This document shows, piece after piece, positions 42,272-49,484 of a DNA stretch of 64,000 bases; positions within the stretch are counted from its first letter, which is position 1, and each line of letters opens with the position of its first letter. A model generated the notes under the pieces. The model was given only the letters and a program-made list of their open reading frames with translations, was not told the origin of the DNA and made no database searches. The stretch comes from a candidate division WWE3 bacterium RIFCSPHIGHO2_01_FULL_40_23 (GTDB taxonomy: Bacteria > Patescibacteria > WWE3 > UBA101185 > 2-01-FULL-41-18). A program made the position numbers and the translations under genes. Where the stretch lies: NCBI GenBank assembly GCA_001772615.1, contig MEUZ01000003.1, forward strand, positions 186,001 through 250,000, read 5' to 3'.

Positions 42272-42544
42272 TTACTTAACCGCGTCTTTTAACCCTTTTC
42301 CTGCTTTGAAAGCCGGTGTTTTGCTCGCGGATATTCTTAGAGGAGCTCCGGTTTGAGGATTTCTTCCCATTCTTGCAGCTCTTTGCCTAACCTCAAATGT
42401 TCCAAACCCTGTCCATGTAACTTTTTCACCCTTTGAAAGGCTCTTTGCAATTCCATCCGAAAGCGAATCCAACGCTCTTTGAGAGTCGGCCTTCGTTAAA
42501 CCTGCCTTATCGGCTACCATATCTATTAAATCAGCTTTTGTCAT
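42272..42544 (-). CDS. hup: HU-family DNA-binding protein
   Basis: The product (90 residues) is a canonical HU/IHF: TKADLIDMVADKAGLTKADSQRALD, VTWTGFGTFEVRQRAARMGRNPQTG with the DNA-binding arm RNPQTGAPLRISASKTPAFKAGK. It bends and compacts DNA as a dimer. The ATG has a strong purine-rich ribosome site (GGGGGTGA). It follows ymdB by 32 bases and ends at a strong terminator. Confidence 0.95.
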   Translation of the reverse strand: MTKADLIDMVADKAGLTKADSQRALDSLSDGIAKSLSKGEKVTWTGFGTFEVRQRAARMGRNPQTGAPLRISASKTPAFKAGKGLKDAVK

Positions 42545-42576
42545 TACAATTCACCCCCTTTCAATACCTGGCAGTT

Positions 42577-43350
42577 TTAAAATAAATTTTGATCTACTCT
42601 TAAAATCTCTTTTTTATCTGTATCTAAAAGAACGCTTCTAAAAGCACATCTGCCTTCCTCTTCCCACTCAAACTTCTGGTTAATGGCTGTTCTCATCTGT
42701 TTAATTATTATGTCTTTCTTTACACCTAAAACCGAATCAATCACTCCCGTCATTCCTATGTCTGTTACATACATTGTGCCTTTTGGAAGCACAAAGTTAT
42801 CGCAGGTCGGCACATGCGTGTGGGTCCCAACAACAGCCGTCACTCTTCCATCAAGATAAAATCCCATTGCCATCTTTTCACTCGTTGCCTCCGCATGAAA
42901 ATCAACAATAATTATGGAAGGCTTCTTGTCCTCATGCTCCTTTAGTATCAGATCAACGGCCTCAAACGGATCATCCGCGCTTAAGTTAAAAAAGGCTCTT
43001 CCAAGCAAATTTATTAAAAGAACACTCCCCTTTCCGGGAAGGTCTATAAGCGCATAGCCTTTGCCGATAGTTTCCTTCGGATAGTTTGCCGGCCTGATTA
43101 TAGGAAGCTTATCAATAACGTCCTCCGTCCCTTTTTGCCAGAACAAGTGGTCGCCTCCCGTAAAATAGTCAACACCGACCGATAACATTTCCGAAATGAC
43201 ACTCTCGGTTATTCCGCGTCCGTGAGCCAAATTCTCGGCATTCGCCAAGACAAGGCCGATATTATCACTACTTTTTAGGGTTGGCAATACCTTCTCAACT
43301 GTTTTGCGCCCCGGTTTAGCAACAATGTCACCGATAAAAAGTATTTTCAT
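42577..43350 (-). CDS. ymdB: YmdB-family (TIGR00282) metallophosphoesterase
   Basis: The product (257 residues) has the metal-binding blocks GDIVAKPGR, NAENLAHGRGI, GGDHLFWQ, VDFHAEATSEK and GTHTHVPTCD of the YmdB 2',3'-cyclic nucleotide phosphodiesterases. In Bacillus YmdB influences biofilm and sporulation gene expression through RNase Y; here it lies in the same operon, directly downstream of rny and a small membrane protein, which preserves that functional link. Confidence 0.92.
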   Translation of the reverse strand: MKILFIGDIVAKPGRKTVEKVLPTLKSSDNIGLVLANAENLAHGRGITESVISEMLSVGVDYFTGGDHLFWQKGTEDVIDKLPIIRPANYPKETIGKGYALIDLPGKGSVLLINLLGRAFFNLSADDPFEAVDLILKEHEDKKPSIIIVDFHAEATSEKMAMGFYLDGRVTAVVGTHTHVPTCDNFVLPKGTMYVTDIGMTGVIDSVLGVKKDIIIKQMRTAINQKFEWEEEGRCAFRSVLLDTDKKEILRVDQNLF

Positions 43351-43562
43351 ATGCCAAATAATGACCTCGCTGTATTAAGAAAGCTGTCCCCGCCAAGAAA
43401 CACAACCCAGAGAGTTATAAAAATAAGAATTGAAGCAAGTATTGTATAAACTACAACTTTAACAATTGAGCTGACAATTGACTTGAGAATATAAAAAATT
43501 ACAAGAGCCGATAGAATAACAACAACCGATATTACGTTAATGCCTTGCGGTAGCTGAATCAT
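43347..43562 (-). CDS. small membrane protein between rny and ymdB
   Basis: The product (71 residues) has two hydrophobic segments (about 8-28 and 33-56) and no family is recognised. It begins six bases after the rny stop and overlaps ymdB by four bases, so it is translated with them. It could help to anchor the RNase Y-YmdB pair; that is conjecture from position. Confidence 0.7.
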   Translation of the reverse strand: MIQLPQGINVISVVVILSALVIFYILKSIVSSIVKVVVYTILASILIFITLWVVFLGGDSFLNTARSLFGI

Positions 43563-43568
43563 AGATTT

Positions 43569-45131
43569 TTATTTTGCCGTATCTGAAACCCTCGTTTCCC
43601 TTATCACGGTAACTTTAACGGTTCCGGGATATGTCTGCTCCAATTCTATCTTTTTGGCTATTTCCCTGGCAAGAAGAGCGCAACTTGCGTCATCCACCCT
43701 TTCAGGCTTCACAAAAACTCTAACCTCCCTCCCCGCAGAAATTGCGTAAACTTTTTCCACCCCGTCAAATGAAGATGATGCCTCTTCAAGATCCTTCATC
43801 CTTTTAACATACGCTTCATAATCCTCACTCCTTGCACCCGGTCTTGCGCCGCTTATTGAGTCAGCTATATGAACAACTACGGATTCAATGGAAGAAAATG
43901 GTTTATCTTCATGATGCTCTGCAACACAGTTTACAACCGCATCAGGGATCTTATATTTTCTTAAAAGATCAACACCAAGCTGAACATGGGTGCCTTCTTC
44001 ATCAGTAACAATTTTTCCTATGTCATGAAACAAACATCCAAGCTTAACGACATTAACATCAGCCCCCACCTCATGCGCAATCTGGACCCCAAGCTTAGTT
44101 TCTTCAAGTGTGTGGGAGATCATATTCTGCCCGTAAGAAAACCTATACTTAAACTTCCCAAGCATATAAATTAAATCCCTCGGAAGATTATAAACACCGA
44201 CCCTGTGGCACAAATCCTCACCCTCTTTAAAAATGATATGGTCTATATCTTTCTTAGTTTTCTCTACAATTTCTTCTATCTTAGCGGGCTGTATCCTGCC
44301 ATCGGCTATTAGCCTTTCCAAAGACACCCTTGCTATTTCTCTTCTTATCGGATCAAAAGAAGATATCCTTACCTCACTTACTGATTCATCCATATCAAGG
44401 TTGACACCTGTAAGCTCTTCAAAAACTTTAATATTTCTTCCCTCTTTGCCTATGATCCTTCCTTTCATGTCCTCATCGGGAAGCTTCACCTTGGAAACCG
44501 TGTATTCAACAACATAATCGGTTGACGCGTGCCTCATGGAATCAATCAGGATCTCTTTCGCTTTAACATCAGCTTCCTGCTTAATTTTCTCTTCCGCTTC
44601 CCTGATCCTCTTCCCTACTTCCTGCGTAAGTTCCCGCTCAAGCGAGGACAAAAGTTCTTTTTTGGCCTCCTCCCTTGTAAGACCGGCAATTGACTGAAGC
44701 TTATTAATCTGATCTTTATAAACCTCATCAAGATCTGAAAGTTTTGCGGTTACTTTTGCATCTTTAGTGTTAAGTTCCTGCTCCCTTTTATCCACTTCGG
44801 AAATTTTTCTTTCAACTACATCCTGCCTCTGGTCAAGCTTTTTCTCAAGTTCAAGAGTTTCTTCCCTAACTTTTCTTACTTCGTCCTCCGCCTGTCTTTT
44901 TATTTTTAAAGCTTCATCCCTAGCCTCAAGCTTAATTTCTTTAGCTGCCGTTTGGGCTTCAAGAACCAACTGGTTATCTGATAAATCTGCCCTTTCCTTA
45001 ATCTCACCCGCGTCTAAGCCAGCTTTTCCTTCAGGGCGCTTGTAAGATACCTTCCCCTTTTGGGCCAAATAAAACATACCTCCCACACTGCCAAGAGTTA
45101 TTAATACCAATACAAATTCTATAGGTGTCAT
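43569..45131 (-). CDS. rny: ribonuclease Y
   Basis: The product (520 residues) has an N-terminal membrane helix (3-23), a long charged coiled coil (about 45-200), a KH domain (about 210-270, GRIIGKEGRNIKVFEELTG) and an HD domain with HDIGK. RNase Y is the membrane-bound endonuclease that starts mRNA decay in many bacteria. The ATG follows AGGAGG-TTTTT, one of the best Shine-Dalgarno sites in the window. First gene of the operon with a small membrane protein, ymdB and possibly HU. Confidence 0.95.
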   Translation of the reverse strand: MTPIEFVLVLITLGSVGGMFYLAQKGKVSYKRPEGKAGLDAGEIKERADLSDNQLVLEAQTAAKEIKLEARDEALKIKRQAEDEVRKVREETLELEKKLDQRQDVVERKISEVDKREQELNTKDAKVTAKLSDLDEVYKDQINKLQSIAGLTREEAKKELLSSLERELTQEVGKRIREAEEKIKQEADVKAKEILIDSMRHASTDYVVEYTVSKVKLPDEDMKGRIIGKEGRNIKVFEELTGVNLDMDESVSEVRISSFDPIRREIARVSLERLIADGRIQPAKIEEIVEKTKKDIDHIIFKEGEDLCHRVGVYNLPRDLIYMLGKFKYRFSYGQNMISHTLEETKLGVQIAHEVGADVNVVKLGCLFHDIGKIVTDEEGTHVQLGVDLLRKYKIPDAVVNCVAEHHEDKPFSSIESVVVHIADSISGARPGARSEDYEAYVKRMKDLEEASSSFDGVEKVYAISAGREVRVFVKPERVDDASCALLAREIAKKIELEQTYPGTVKVTVIRETRVSDTAK

Positions 45132-45266
45132 AAAAACCTCCTATGTTAATACTTTTTAACTAGACAACAAGAAAACAAACCTTAAAGGATTAAAGGGCTG
45201 TGTAATATGTATTATTCTTCGGTAAAGAGCCTTTTGAGGTCATATTTAAAAATAAAACCCTGTTTT

Positions 45267-45944
45267 CTAATTGTCGTCTAACCGACCCTCATTGTATTGC
45301 CTTTTAATTAATGTGTCAACCACGCTTAAAACCAAGCTCAAGGGAAAACCCTGCCTTAAAAGATGGGACCCCATCTTGCTTTTAAATTCTCTGGGAGGAA
45401 GTTTTGAGTAAATTTTCAGCTTTTTGGAAGCGGCACTAATCGCCCGCTCCCTTTCATTTGAAGAAGCCCCTTTCAAAAGCTTTTCAATAAGCTCCTTTTT
45501 TATCCCTTTTTTATAAAGCTCTTGCCTAAGGCGAATTATTCCAAAGGGTTTTCTTCCTCTTATCCTTTGATCCAAAAGCCAGGATGCGAAACTATTATCA
45601 TCTAAAAGTTTAAGATTTTTTAACTTGAAAATAATATCTTCAGATAGCTTTTCTTTTGTATCCGCGTCGGTCTCCTTATCTTTATACAAAACCTCCTTAA
45701 GTTTATCCCTCACTTCCTTTTCACTTCTTGGCCTAAAAGAAAGAAAGTTAAGCATTCTGTTAAGAAGATAAGTAAACTTTCCCGCGCGTTTAAGAGTTAG
45801 AAATTTCTCCTCTGAAATAATAAGCGCGATCTTAAGCTTTTCCTTAACAAAGTCATCCTCCGAGAGCCTAAAGGAAAATTTGTTATCAATAAAAATATCA
45901 ACGGCTTTATCTTTCTCTCTTGGGATAATTTTGGTAATGAGCAT
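45267..45944 (-). CDS. recX: regulatory protein RecX
   Basis: The product (225 residues) has three-helix tandem repeats with the RecX blocks LLNRMLNFLSFRPRSEKEVRDKL, FASWLLDQRIRGRKPFGIIRLRQEL and SHLLRQGFPLSLVLSVVD. RecX binds RecA filaments and limits their growth. It follows recA by nine bases. Confidence 0.9.
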   Translation of the reverse strand: MLITKIIPREKDKAVDIFIDNKFSFRLSEDDFVKEKLKIALIISEEKFLTLKRAGKFTYLLNRMLNFLSFRPRSEKEVRDKLKEVLYKDKETDADTKEKLSEDIIFKLKNLKLLDDNSFASWLLDQRIRGRKPFGIIRLRQELYKKGIKKELIEKLLKGASSNERERAISAASKKLKIYSKLPPREFKSKMGSHLLRQGFPLSLVLSVVDTLIKRQYNEGRLDDN

Positions 45945-45953
45945 TATGTGAAA

Positions 45954-46997
45954 CTATTCACTTTCCTCTTCCCCTTCATTTCCAACTTCCAAAGGGGCTC
46001 CGCCTTTTTTAACAATATCCCTGATTTTTTTCTCCACTTCCGAAGAAAGTTTATGATTTGCCTTTAAGGCCTCTTTTGCGGCTTCCCTCCCCTGCGCAAG
46101 TTTCTGGCCGTCATATTCATACCATGCCCCACTCTTTTTTATAACCCCCATCTCAACCCCTACATCTACAAGATTTCCGGCTTTACTTATCCCTTCGGAA
46201 AACATGATGTCAAACTCCGCAACCCTAAAGGGAGGGGCTACTTTATTTTTAACTACCTTCACCTTCACTCTGTTTCCAAGCACTTTGTCCCCGTCTTTAA
46301 TACTCTCTATCCTTCTAATCTCAAGCCTTAATGAAGCGTAAAATTTCAAGGCTCTTCCGCCGGGAGTAGTTTCAGGATTTCCAAACATTACTCCAATTTT
46401 TTCCCTGATCTGATTTGTAAATATAACAGTGCAGTTTGATTTGCTTGTAGCGCCTGTAATTTTTCTTAAAGCCTGGCTCATAAGCCTTGCCTGAAGACCT
46501 ATAAACTGATCCCCCATTTCCCCCTCAATTTCAGATCTTGGGACAAGCGCAGCAACCGAATCAATAGCAACAACGTCAACGGCATTTGACCTTATTAAAG
46601 TCTCGGCTATCTCAAGCGCCTGTTCGCCAGTGTCAGGCTGTGAAATCAACAAATCCTCAACATTTACTCCTGTTTTATGCGCGTACACCGGGTCAAAAGC
46701 GTGCTCCGCATCAATTAAGGCGGCAGTTCCACCCGTCTTTTGCGCTTCAGCTATGATGTGCTGGACAAGCGTGGTTTTACCCCCTGATTCGGGACCGAAG
46801 ATTTCAATTATCCTTCCTCTTGGAACGCCTCCGACACCCAAAGCAAGATCCAACGCAATCGATCCCGTAGGTATAACCTGTATATCTTTAGTAGCGGCTC
46901 CTTCTCCAAGCTTCATGATTGCACCTTTCCCAAAATTTTTTTCTATCTGGGACATTGCCGACTGAAGAGCTATAAGCTTGTCTTTATCAACGGGCAT
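45954..46997 (-). CDS. recA: recombinase RecA
   Basis: The product (347 residues) is a full-length RecA: Walker A GPESGGKTT, MAW-type block TGSIALDLALGVGGVPRGRI, VDVVAIDSVAALVPR (Walker B), QALRKITGA and the L2 loop IREKIGVMFGNPETTPGGRALKFYAS. The acidic tail ends NEGEEESE. It forms the strand-exchange filament and drives the SOS response. TATAAT lies about 45 bases upstream; I see no clear LexA-type operator. Confidence 0.98.
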   Translation of the reverse strand: MPVDKDKLIALQSAMSQIEKNFGKGAIMKLGEGAATKDIQVIPTGSIALDLALGVGGVPRGRIIEIFGPESGGKTTLVQHIIAEAQKTGGTAALIDAEHAFDPVYAHKTGVNVEDLLISQPDTGEQALEIAETLIRSNAVDVVAIDSVAALVPRSEIEGEMGDQFIGLQARLMSQALRKITGATSKSNCTVIFTNQIREKIGVMFGNPETTPGGRALKFYASLRLEIRRIESIKDGDKVLGNRVKVKVVKNKVAPPFRVAEFDIMFSEGISKAGNLVDVGVEMGVIKKSGAWYEYDGQKLAQGREAAKEALKANHKLSSEVEKKIRDIVKKGGAPLEVGNEGEEESE

Positions 46998-47143
46998 AAA
47001 AACTTTCCGGGCAGAATTAAATATTAATACGGATTATAATATTTTAGGAAGGCGGTGTCTATACTTTTATCCAAATATTATACAAACAAGGCTAGATAAG
47101 CAACTTTTAATCCCCCCACCATTTTTCTACCACGGCACAAACA

Positions 47144-47536
47144 CTATATCTTTACCGAATTGATCTTCAGCCAATTTGACGTCTCCTTAATCGCACTTCT
47201 CTTCTTTATAATATCCGTTACCAGGTCATAGAATTTATTATCCCTTGCCCTAATCTCCCATCCATTAAGGTGGAGGAAAATAAAAACGGAGTAAACTGCC
47301 GTTCTTTTATTACCATCTACGAATGGGTGGTTTAATATTAGTGAGTGGATTAATGATGAAGCTTTATCAAAAATTGATTGATAAAGAAATTTACCTCCAA
47401 AAGAAGATTTAGGCCTCTGAACCGAAGATTCCAGCAACGCAAGGGCCCTTATACCATCTGCTCCTCCATACAGTTCCAAAGATAACTCGTGCAAAAACAG
47501 AATTTCTTCCAAAGTAAGAAACCTTATTCTAGACAT
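47144..47536 (-). CDS. doc: Doc/Fic-family toxin
   Basis: The product (130 residues) has the Fic-core motif HPFVDGNKRT (compare HxFx(D/A)NKR in Doc), preceded by the FLHELSLELYGG opening of death-on-curing proteins. Doc toxins inactivate EF-Tu by phosphorylation, while classical Fic proteins AMP-ylate targets. The ATG directly follows the stop of an AbrB-type antitoxin gene, so the two are a toxin-antitoxin operon, here with an AbrB/MazE-type rather than Phd partner. Confidence 0.88.
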   Translation of the reverse strand: MSRIRFLTLEEILFLHELSLELYGGADGIRALALLESSVQRPKSSFGGKFLYQSIFDKASSLIHSLILNHPFVDGNKRTAVYSVFIFLHLNGWEIRARDNKFYDLVTDIIKKRSAIKETSNWLKINSVKI

Positions 47537-47791
47537 TTACTCCTCCGCGAGTCTTTTTAACAAGCTATCGTATTTTTTTGTGAATTCCTGGGCTATCTTA
47601 ATGAATTTGGGGTTAATGGCCGTGTCACCTTTTTTAGACAATTTAACAGGAGCAATTGTCAGGACGTCGGATTCTAAGTCCTTCTCAAGCATAACTTCTG
47701 AACCCGCACTTAAGTTCATTTCTCTAAGAATTTCCTTAGGAATTGTTACAGCAACCGAGTTTCCGTTTTTGTACAATTTTTGTGTTATCAT
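47537..47791 (-). CDS. AbrB/MazE-type antitoxin
   Basis: The product (84 residues) has an N-terminal swapped-hairpin AbrB/SpoVT DNA-binding domain (KLYKNGNSVAVTIPKEILREMNL) and a C-terminal tail of about 40 residues (FIKIAQEFTKKYDSLLKRLAEE) that probably wraps the toxin. It would bind the palindrome overlapping its own promoter and repress the operon. TACAAT is six bases before the ATG, implying a leaderless mRNA. Confidence 0.88.
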   Translation of the reverse strand: MITQKLYKNGNSVAVTIPKEILREMNLSAGSEVMLEKDLESDVLTIAPVKLSKKGDTAINPKFIKIAQEFTKKYDSLLKRLAEE

Positions 47792-47794
47792 AAT

Positions 47795-47826
47795 TACATT
47801 GTACTGACAATGTACTGATCGGTCAA
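47795..47826 (-). promoter_or_regulatory. promoter and palindromic operator of the toxin-antitoxin operon
   Basis: On the minus strand TTGACC (47826-47821), 17 bases, TACAAT (47803-47798) ends six bases before the antitoxin ATG. The spacer and -10 are covered by the palindrome TACATTGT-ACTG-ACAATGTA (47795-47814), a perfect 8-bp inverted repeat. A dimer bound here would block RNA polymerase. Confidence 0.75.
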
Positions 47827-47886
47827 GGTTCTGTTTTAATACCAGCTTCGGTATAATAGGAACATTAAATAATGGCGGGGACTGGG

Positions 47887-47915
47887 TTTGGAAGAGGGTA
47901 CTTAAAAAATAGAAT
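47887..47915 (+). promoter_or_regulatory. promoter of tRNA-Pro
   Basis: TTTGGA (47887-47892), 17 bases, TAGAAT (47910-47915), seven bases before the tRNA 5' end. Confidence 0.55.
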
Positions 47916-47922
47916 TTAATTT

Positions 47923-47999
47923 CGGGGTGTGGCGCAGTTGGCTAGCGCACCAGTATGGGGTACTGGGGGTCGCAGGTTCGAGTCCTGTCACCCCGACCA
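47923..47999 (+). tRNA. tRNA-Pro(GGG)
   Basis: The complete cloverleaf has acceptor CGGGGTG/CACCCCG, a GCGC/GCGC D-stem, anticodon stem CCAGT/ACTGG with loop ATGGGGT (anticodon GGG, reads CCC/CCU), T-stem GCAGG/CCTGT with TTCGAGT loop, discriminator A and an encoded CCA at 47997-47999. It marks the left border of the glycan island. Confidence 0.97.
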
Positions 48000-48049
48000 T
48001 TGAGAAAAACAAGTATGGAACTTACTGATCTAGTAAAGAAAAATAGAAT

Positions 48050-48379
48050 ATGGAAACTGCCTTAAAAAGAATAAAGCAGTACTATAATCCGGGTTCATGC
48101 TGGATTGCAGAAGTAAACTCAAAACTAGTTGGCATCCTTACCAGTAAACCGGATAACGTTTATGATAATCAAGAGTTATGCATAGATGTAATTTCGGTTG
48201 ATCCTGAACATCATAAATCCGGAATAGGAAGTAAGCTCTTACAAACCGCAGAAAATTATGCAAAAACGCAAGGCTATGAGGCCACGTGGCTATCAGCCAG
48301 TGTAGACTTACCTTCCTTCAACTGGTACATGAAAACCGGATTTAAAGAAACCAGCTGGAAAATTCTTGTAAAACCGTAA
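48050..48379 (+). pseudogene. GNAT-family acetyltransferase, probably N-terminally truncated or frameshifted
   Basis: The 109-residue frame has the C-terminal GNAT core: WIAEVNSKLVGILTS, ELCIDVISVDPEHHKSGIGSKLLQTAENYAKTQG (acetyl-CoA loop HHKSGIGSKLL) and a FNWYMKTGFKE end. The usual first strand and helix are missing. Just upstream, in another frame, ATG at 48015 opens MELTDLVKKNRIWKLP and stops, so a single frameshift near 48048 could have split one gene. It might still be functional as a minimal GNAT. Confidence 0.55.
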
Positions 48380-48444
48380 GATAATAAACCGTTGCCGACA
48401 ATAAACCATGTTAAAATCAACTTATGATTCTAATACTTGATCGA

Positions 48445-48504
48445 AATGGAAGATAGCATTCGTAAAAAACTAAAAGAATTAACCGAAAAATTTCTAACAA
48501 TATG
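48445..48504 (+). CDS. possible 19-residue upstream peptide
   Basis: ATG at 48445 opens MEDSIRKKLKELTEKFLTI and its TGA overlaps the ATG of the next frame (ATGA overlap). It could be a coupled leader peptide or the eroded start of a larger gene. Confidence 0.25.
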
Positions 48505-48777
48505 AGAGGTAAAAAATTTATAATTAACTCAACAAAGATGGACTTACATAGGGTAGTAACCGCAACTGGAAATATAAATAAAGAGCTGCCCCAACAATCA
48601 GTGATAGAGTTTATGGAACATGCTGATAAAGATTTCGGAAAAATAGAATTGACGAAATGGGAACAGACGCTTAGGCAACATCTGCAAAATTTACAAAAGC
48701 AATTACCTTATATAAAGGATCCACATTCCAGGTTAAGATGGGCAGAAGATGTAATGACCATAAGATGTAGGCTTTAA
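48502..48777 (+). CDS. hypothetical protein, 91 residues
   Basis: The product is a small, basic and mainly helical protein (HADKDFGKIELTKWEQTLRQHLQNLQKQL, SRLRWAEDVMTIRCRL). No family is recognised. Its stop codon lies inside the first copy of a 21-bp direct repeat, the second copy of which ends the following methyltransferase gene. Confidence 0.5.
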   Translation: MRGKKFIINSTKMDLHRVVTATGNINKELPQQSVIEFMEHADKDFGKIELTKWEQTLRQHLQNLQKQLPYIKDPHSRLRWAEDVMTIRCRL

Positions 48778-48796
48778 AATAGCTCAAAACAACCTG
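48776..48796. repeat. 21-bp direct repeat, left copy
   Basis: AAAATAGCTCAAAACAACCT plus G at 48776-48796 is identical to 49453-49473. The two copies bracket a methyltransferase gene at a distance of 677 bases. Confidence 0.8.
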
Positions 48797-48841
48797 CCCT
48801 CTTCTAATCGATGGCTAGCGATAGCCGACCAAAGAATTAAA

Positions 48842-49459
48842 ATGAAGCTAACTGAACAAGAAAAAATAACAATCAAAACGTACGATAAAATCGCAGCTGA
48901 ATGGAGCAAAAAACATCATATACATGATTACTGGAAAGAGGAATTAAAGCTATTTAAGAAATTTCTACCTATAGGAAAAATAATTGATATTGGTTGCGGA
49001 GGTGGCAGAGATGCAAAACCTTTGTCAAATCTAGGCTATAAGTACCTAGGAACAGATATATCAACAGGTTTACTAAAAGAGGCTAAGAAAAATAATCCAG
49101 GTATTAAGTTCATATATAAGAATTTATATAAACCGAGCTTTAAAAGTAATACATTTGATGGTTTTTGGGCATCTGCAATATTTTTACATATCCCAAAAGA
49201 CAGAATTAACCTGATATTACAAAATATAAGAAATTGGATTAAACAAGGTGGGGTAGGTTTTATATCCGTTAAGGAAGGCGGTGGGGAGGTATTAGATAAT
49301 AGTGACATAGAAGGACCAGTAAGATTTTGGTCGTACTATAAACTAAGTGAATTCCGAAAATTACTTATGAGTAATAAATTTAAGATTTTAAAAAATTACC
49401 GTAAAAAAGTCATTGAGAGTACTATTTGGTTAATTTATTTCGTTGAAGTTACAAAATAG
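48842..49459 (+). CDS. class I SAM-dependent methyltransferase, repeat-bracketed
   Basis: The product (205 residues) opens like many Methyltransf_25/11 proteins (IKTYDKIAAEWSKKHHIHDYW). Motif I is IIDIGCGGGRDAKPL, followed by YLGTDISTGLLKEAKK and NTFDGFWASAIFLHIP. The substrate is unknown; its place in the glycan island suggests sugar or lipid-carrier methylation. The gene is more AT-rich than its neighbours and is flanked by 21-bp direct repeats, which suggests that it was inserted between the preceding hypothetical gene and the GT39 gene. Confidence 0.85.
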   Translation: MKLTEQEKITIKTYDKIAAEWSKKHHIHDYWKEELKLFKKFLPIGKIIDIGCGGGRDAKPLSNLGYKYLGTDISTGLLKEAKKNNPGIKFIYKNLYKPSFKSNTFDGFWASAIFLHIPKDRINLILQNIRNWIKQGGVGFISVKEGGGEVLDNSDIEGPVRFWSYYKLSEFRKLLMSNKFKILKNYRKKVIESTIWLIYFVEVTK

Positions 49460-49473
49460 CTCAAAACAACCTG
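49453..49473. repeat. 21-bp direct repeat, right copy
   Basis: Identical to 48776-48796. It covers the stop codon of the methyltransferase and lies 12 bases before the likely start of the GT39-like gene. Confidence 0.8.
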
Positions 49474-49484
49474 TCCCCCGCCGG

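Noticed and set aside
44725..45045. Plus-strand frames opposite rny
   Set aside because: They are serine-rich shadows of the charged coiled coil of RNase Y.
47923..49475. Integrase-type att site formed by the tRNA-Pro 3' end
   Set aside because: No second copy of the tRNA 3' segment and no integrase gene is visible in the window; the 21-bp repeat is unrelated to the tRNA sequence.
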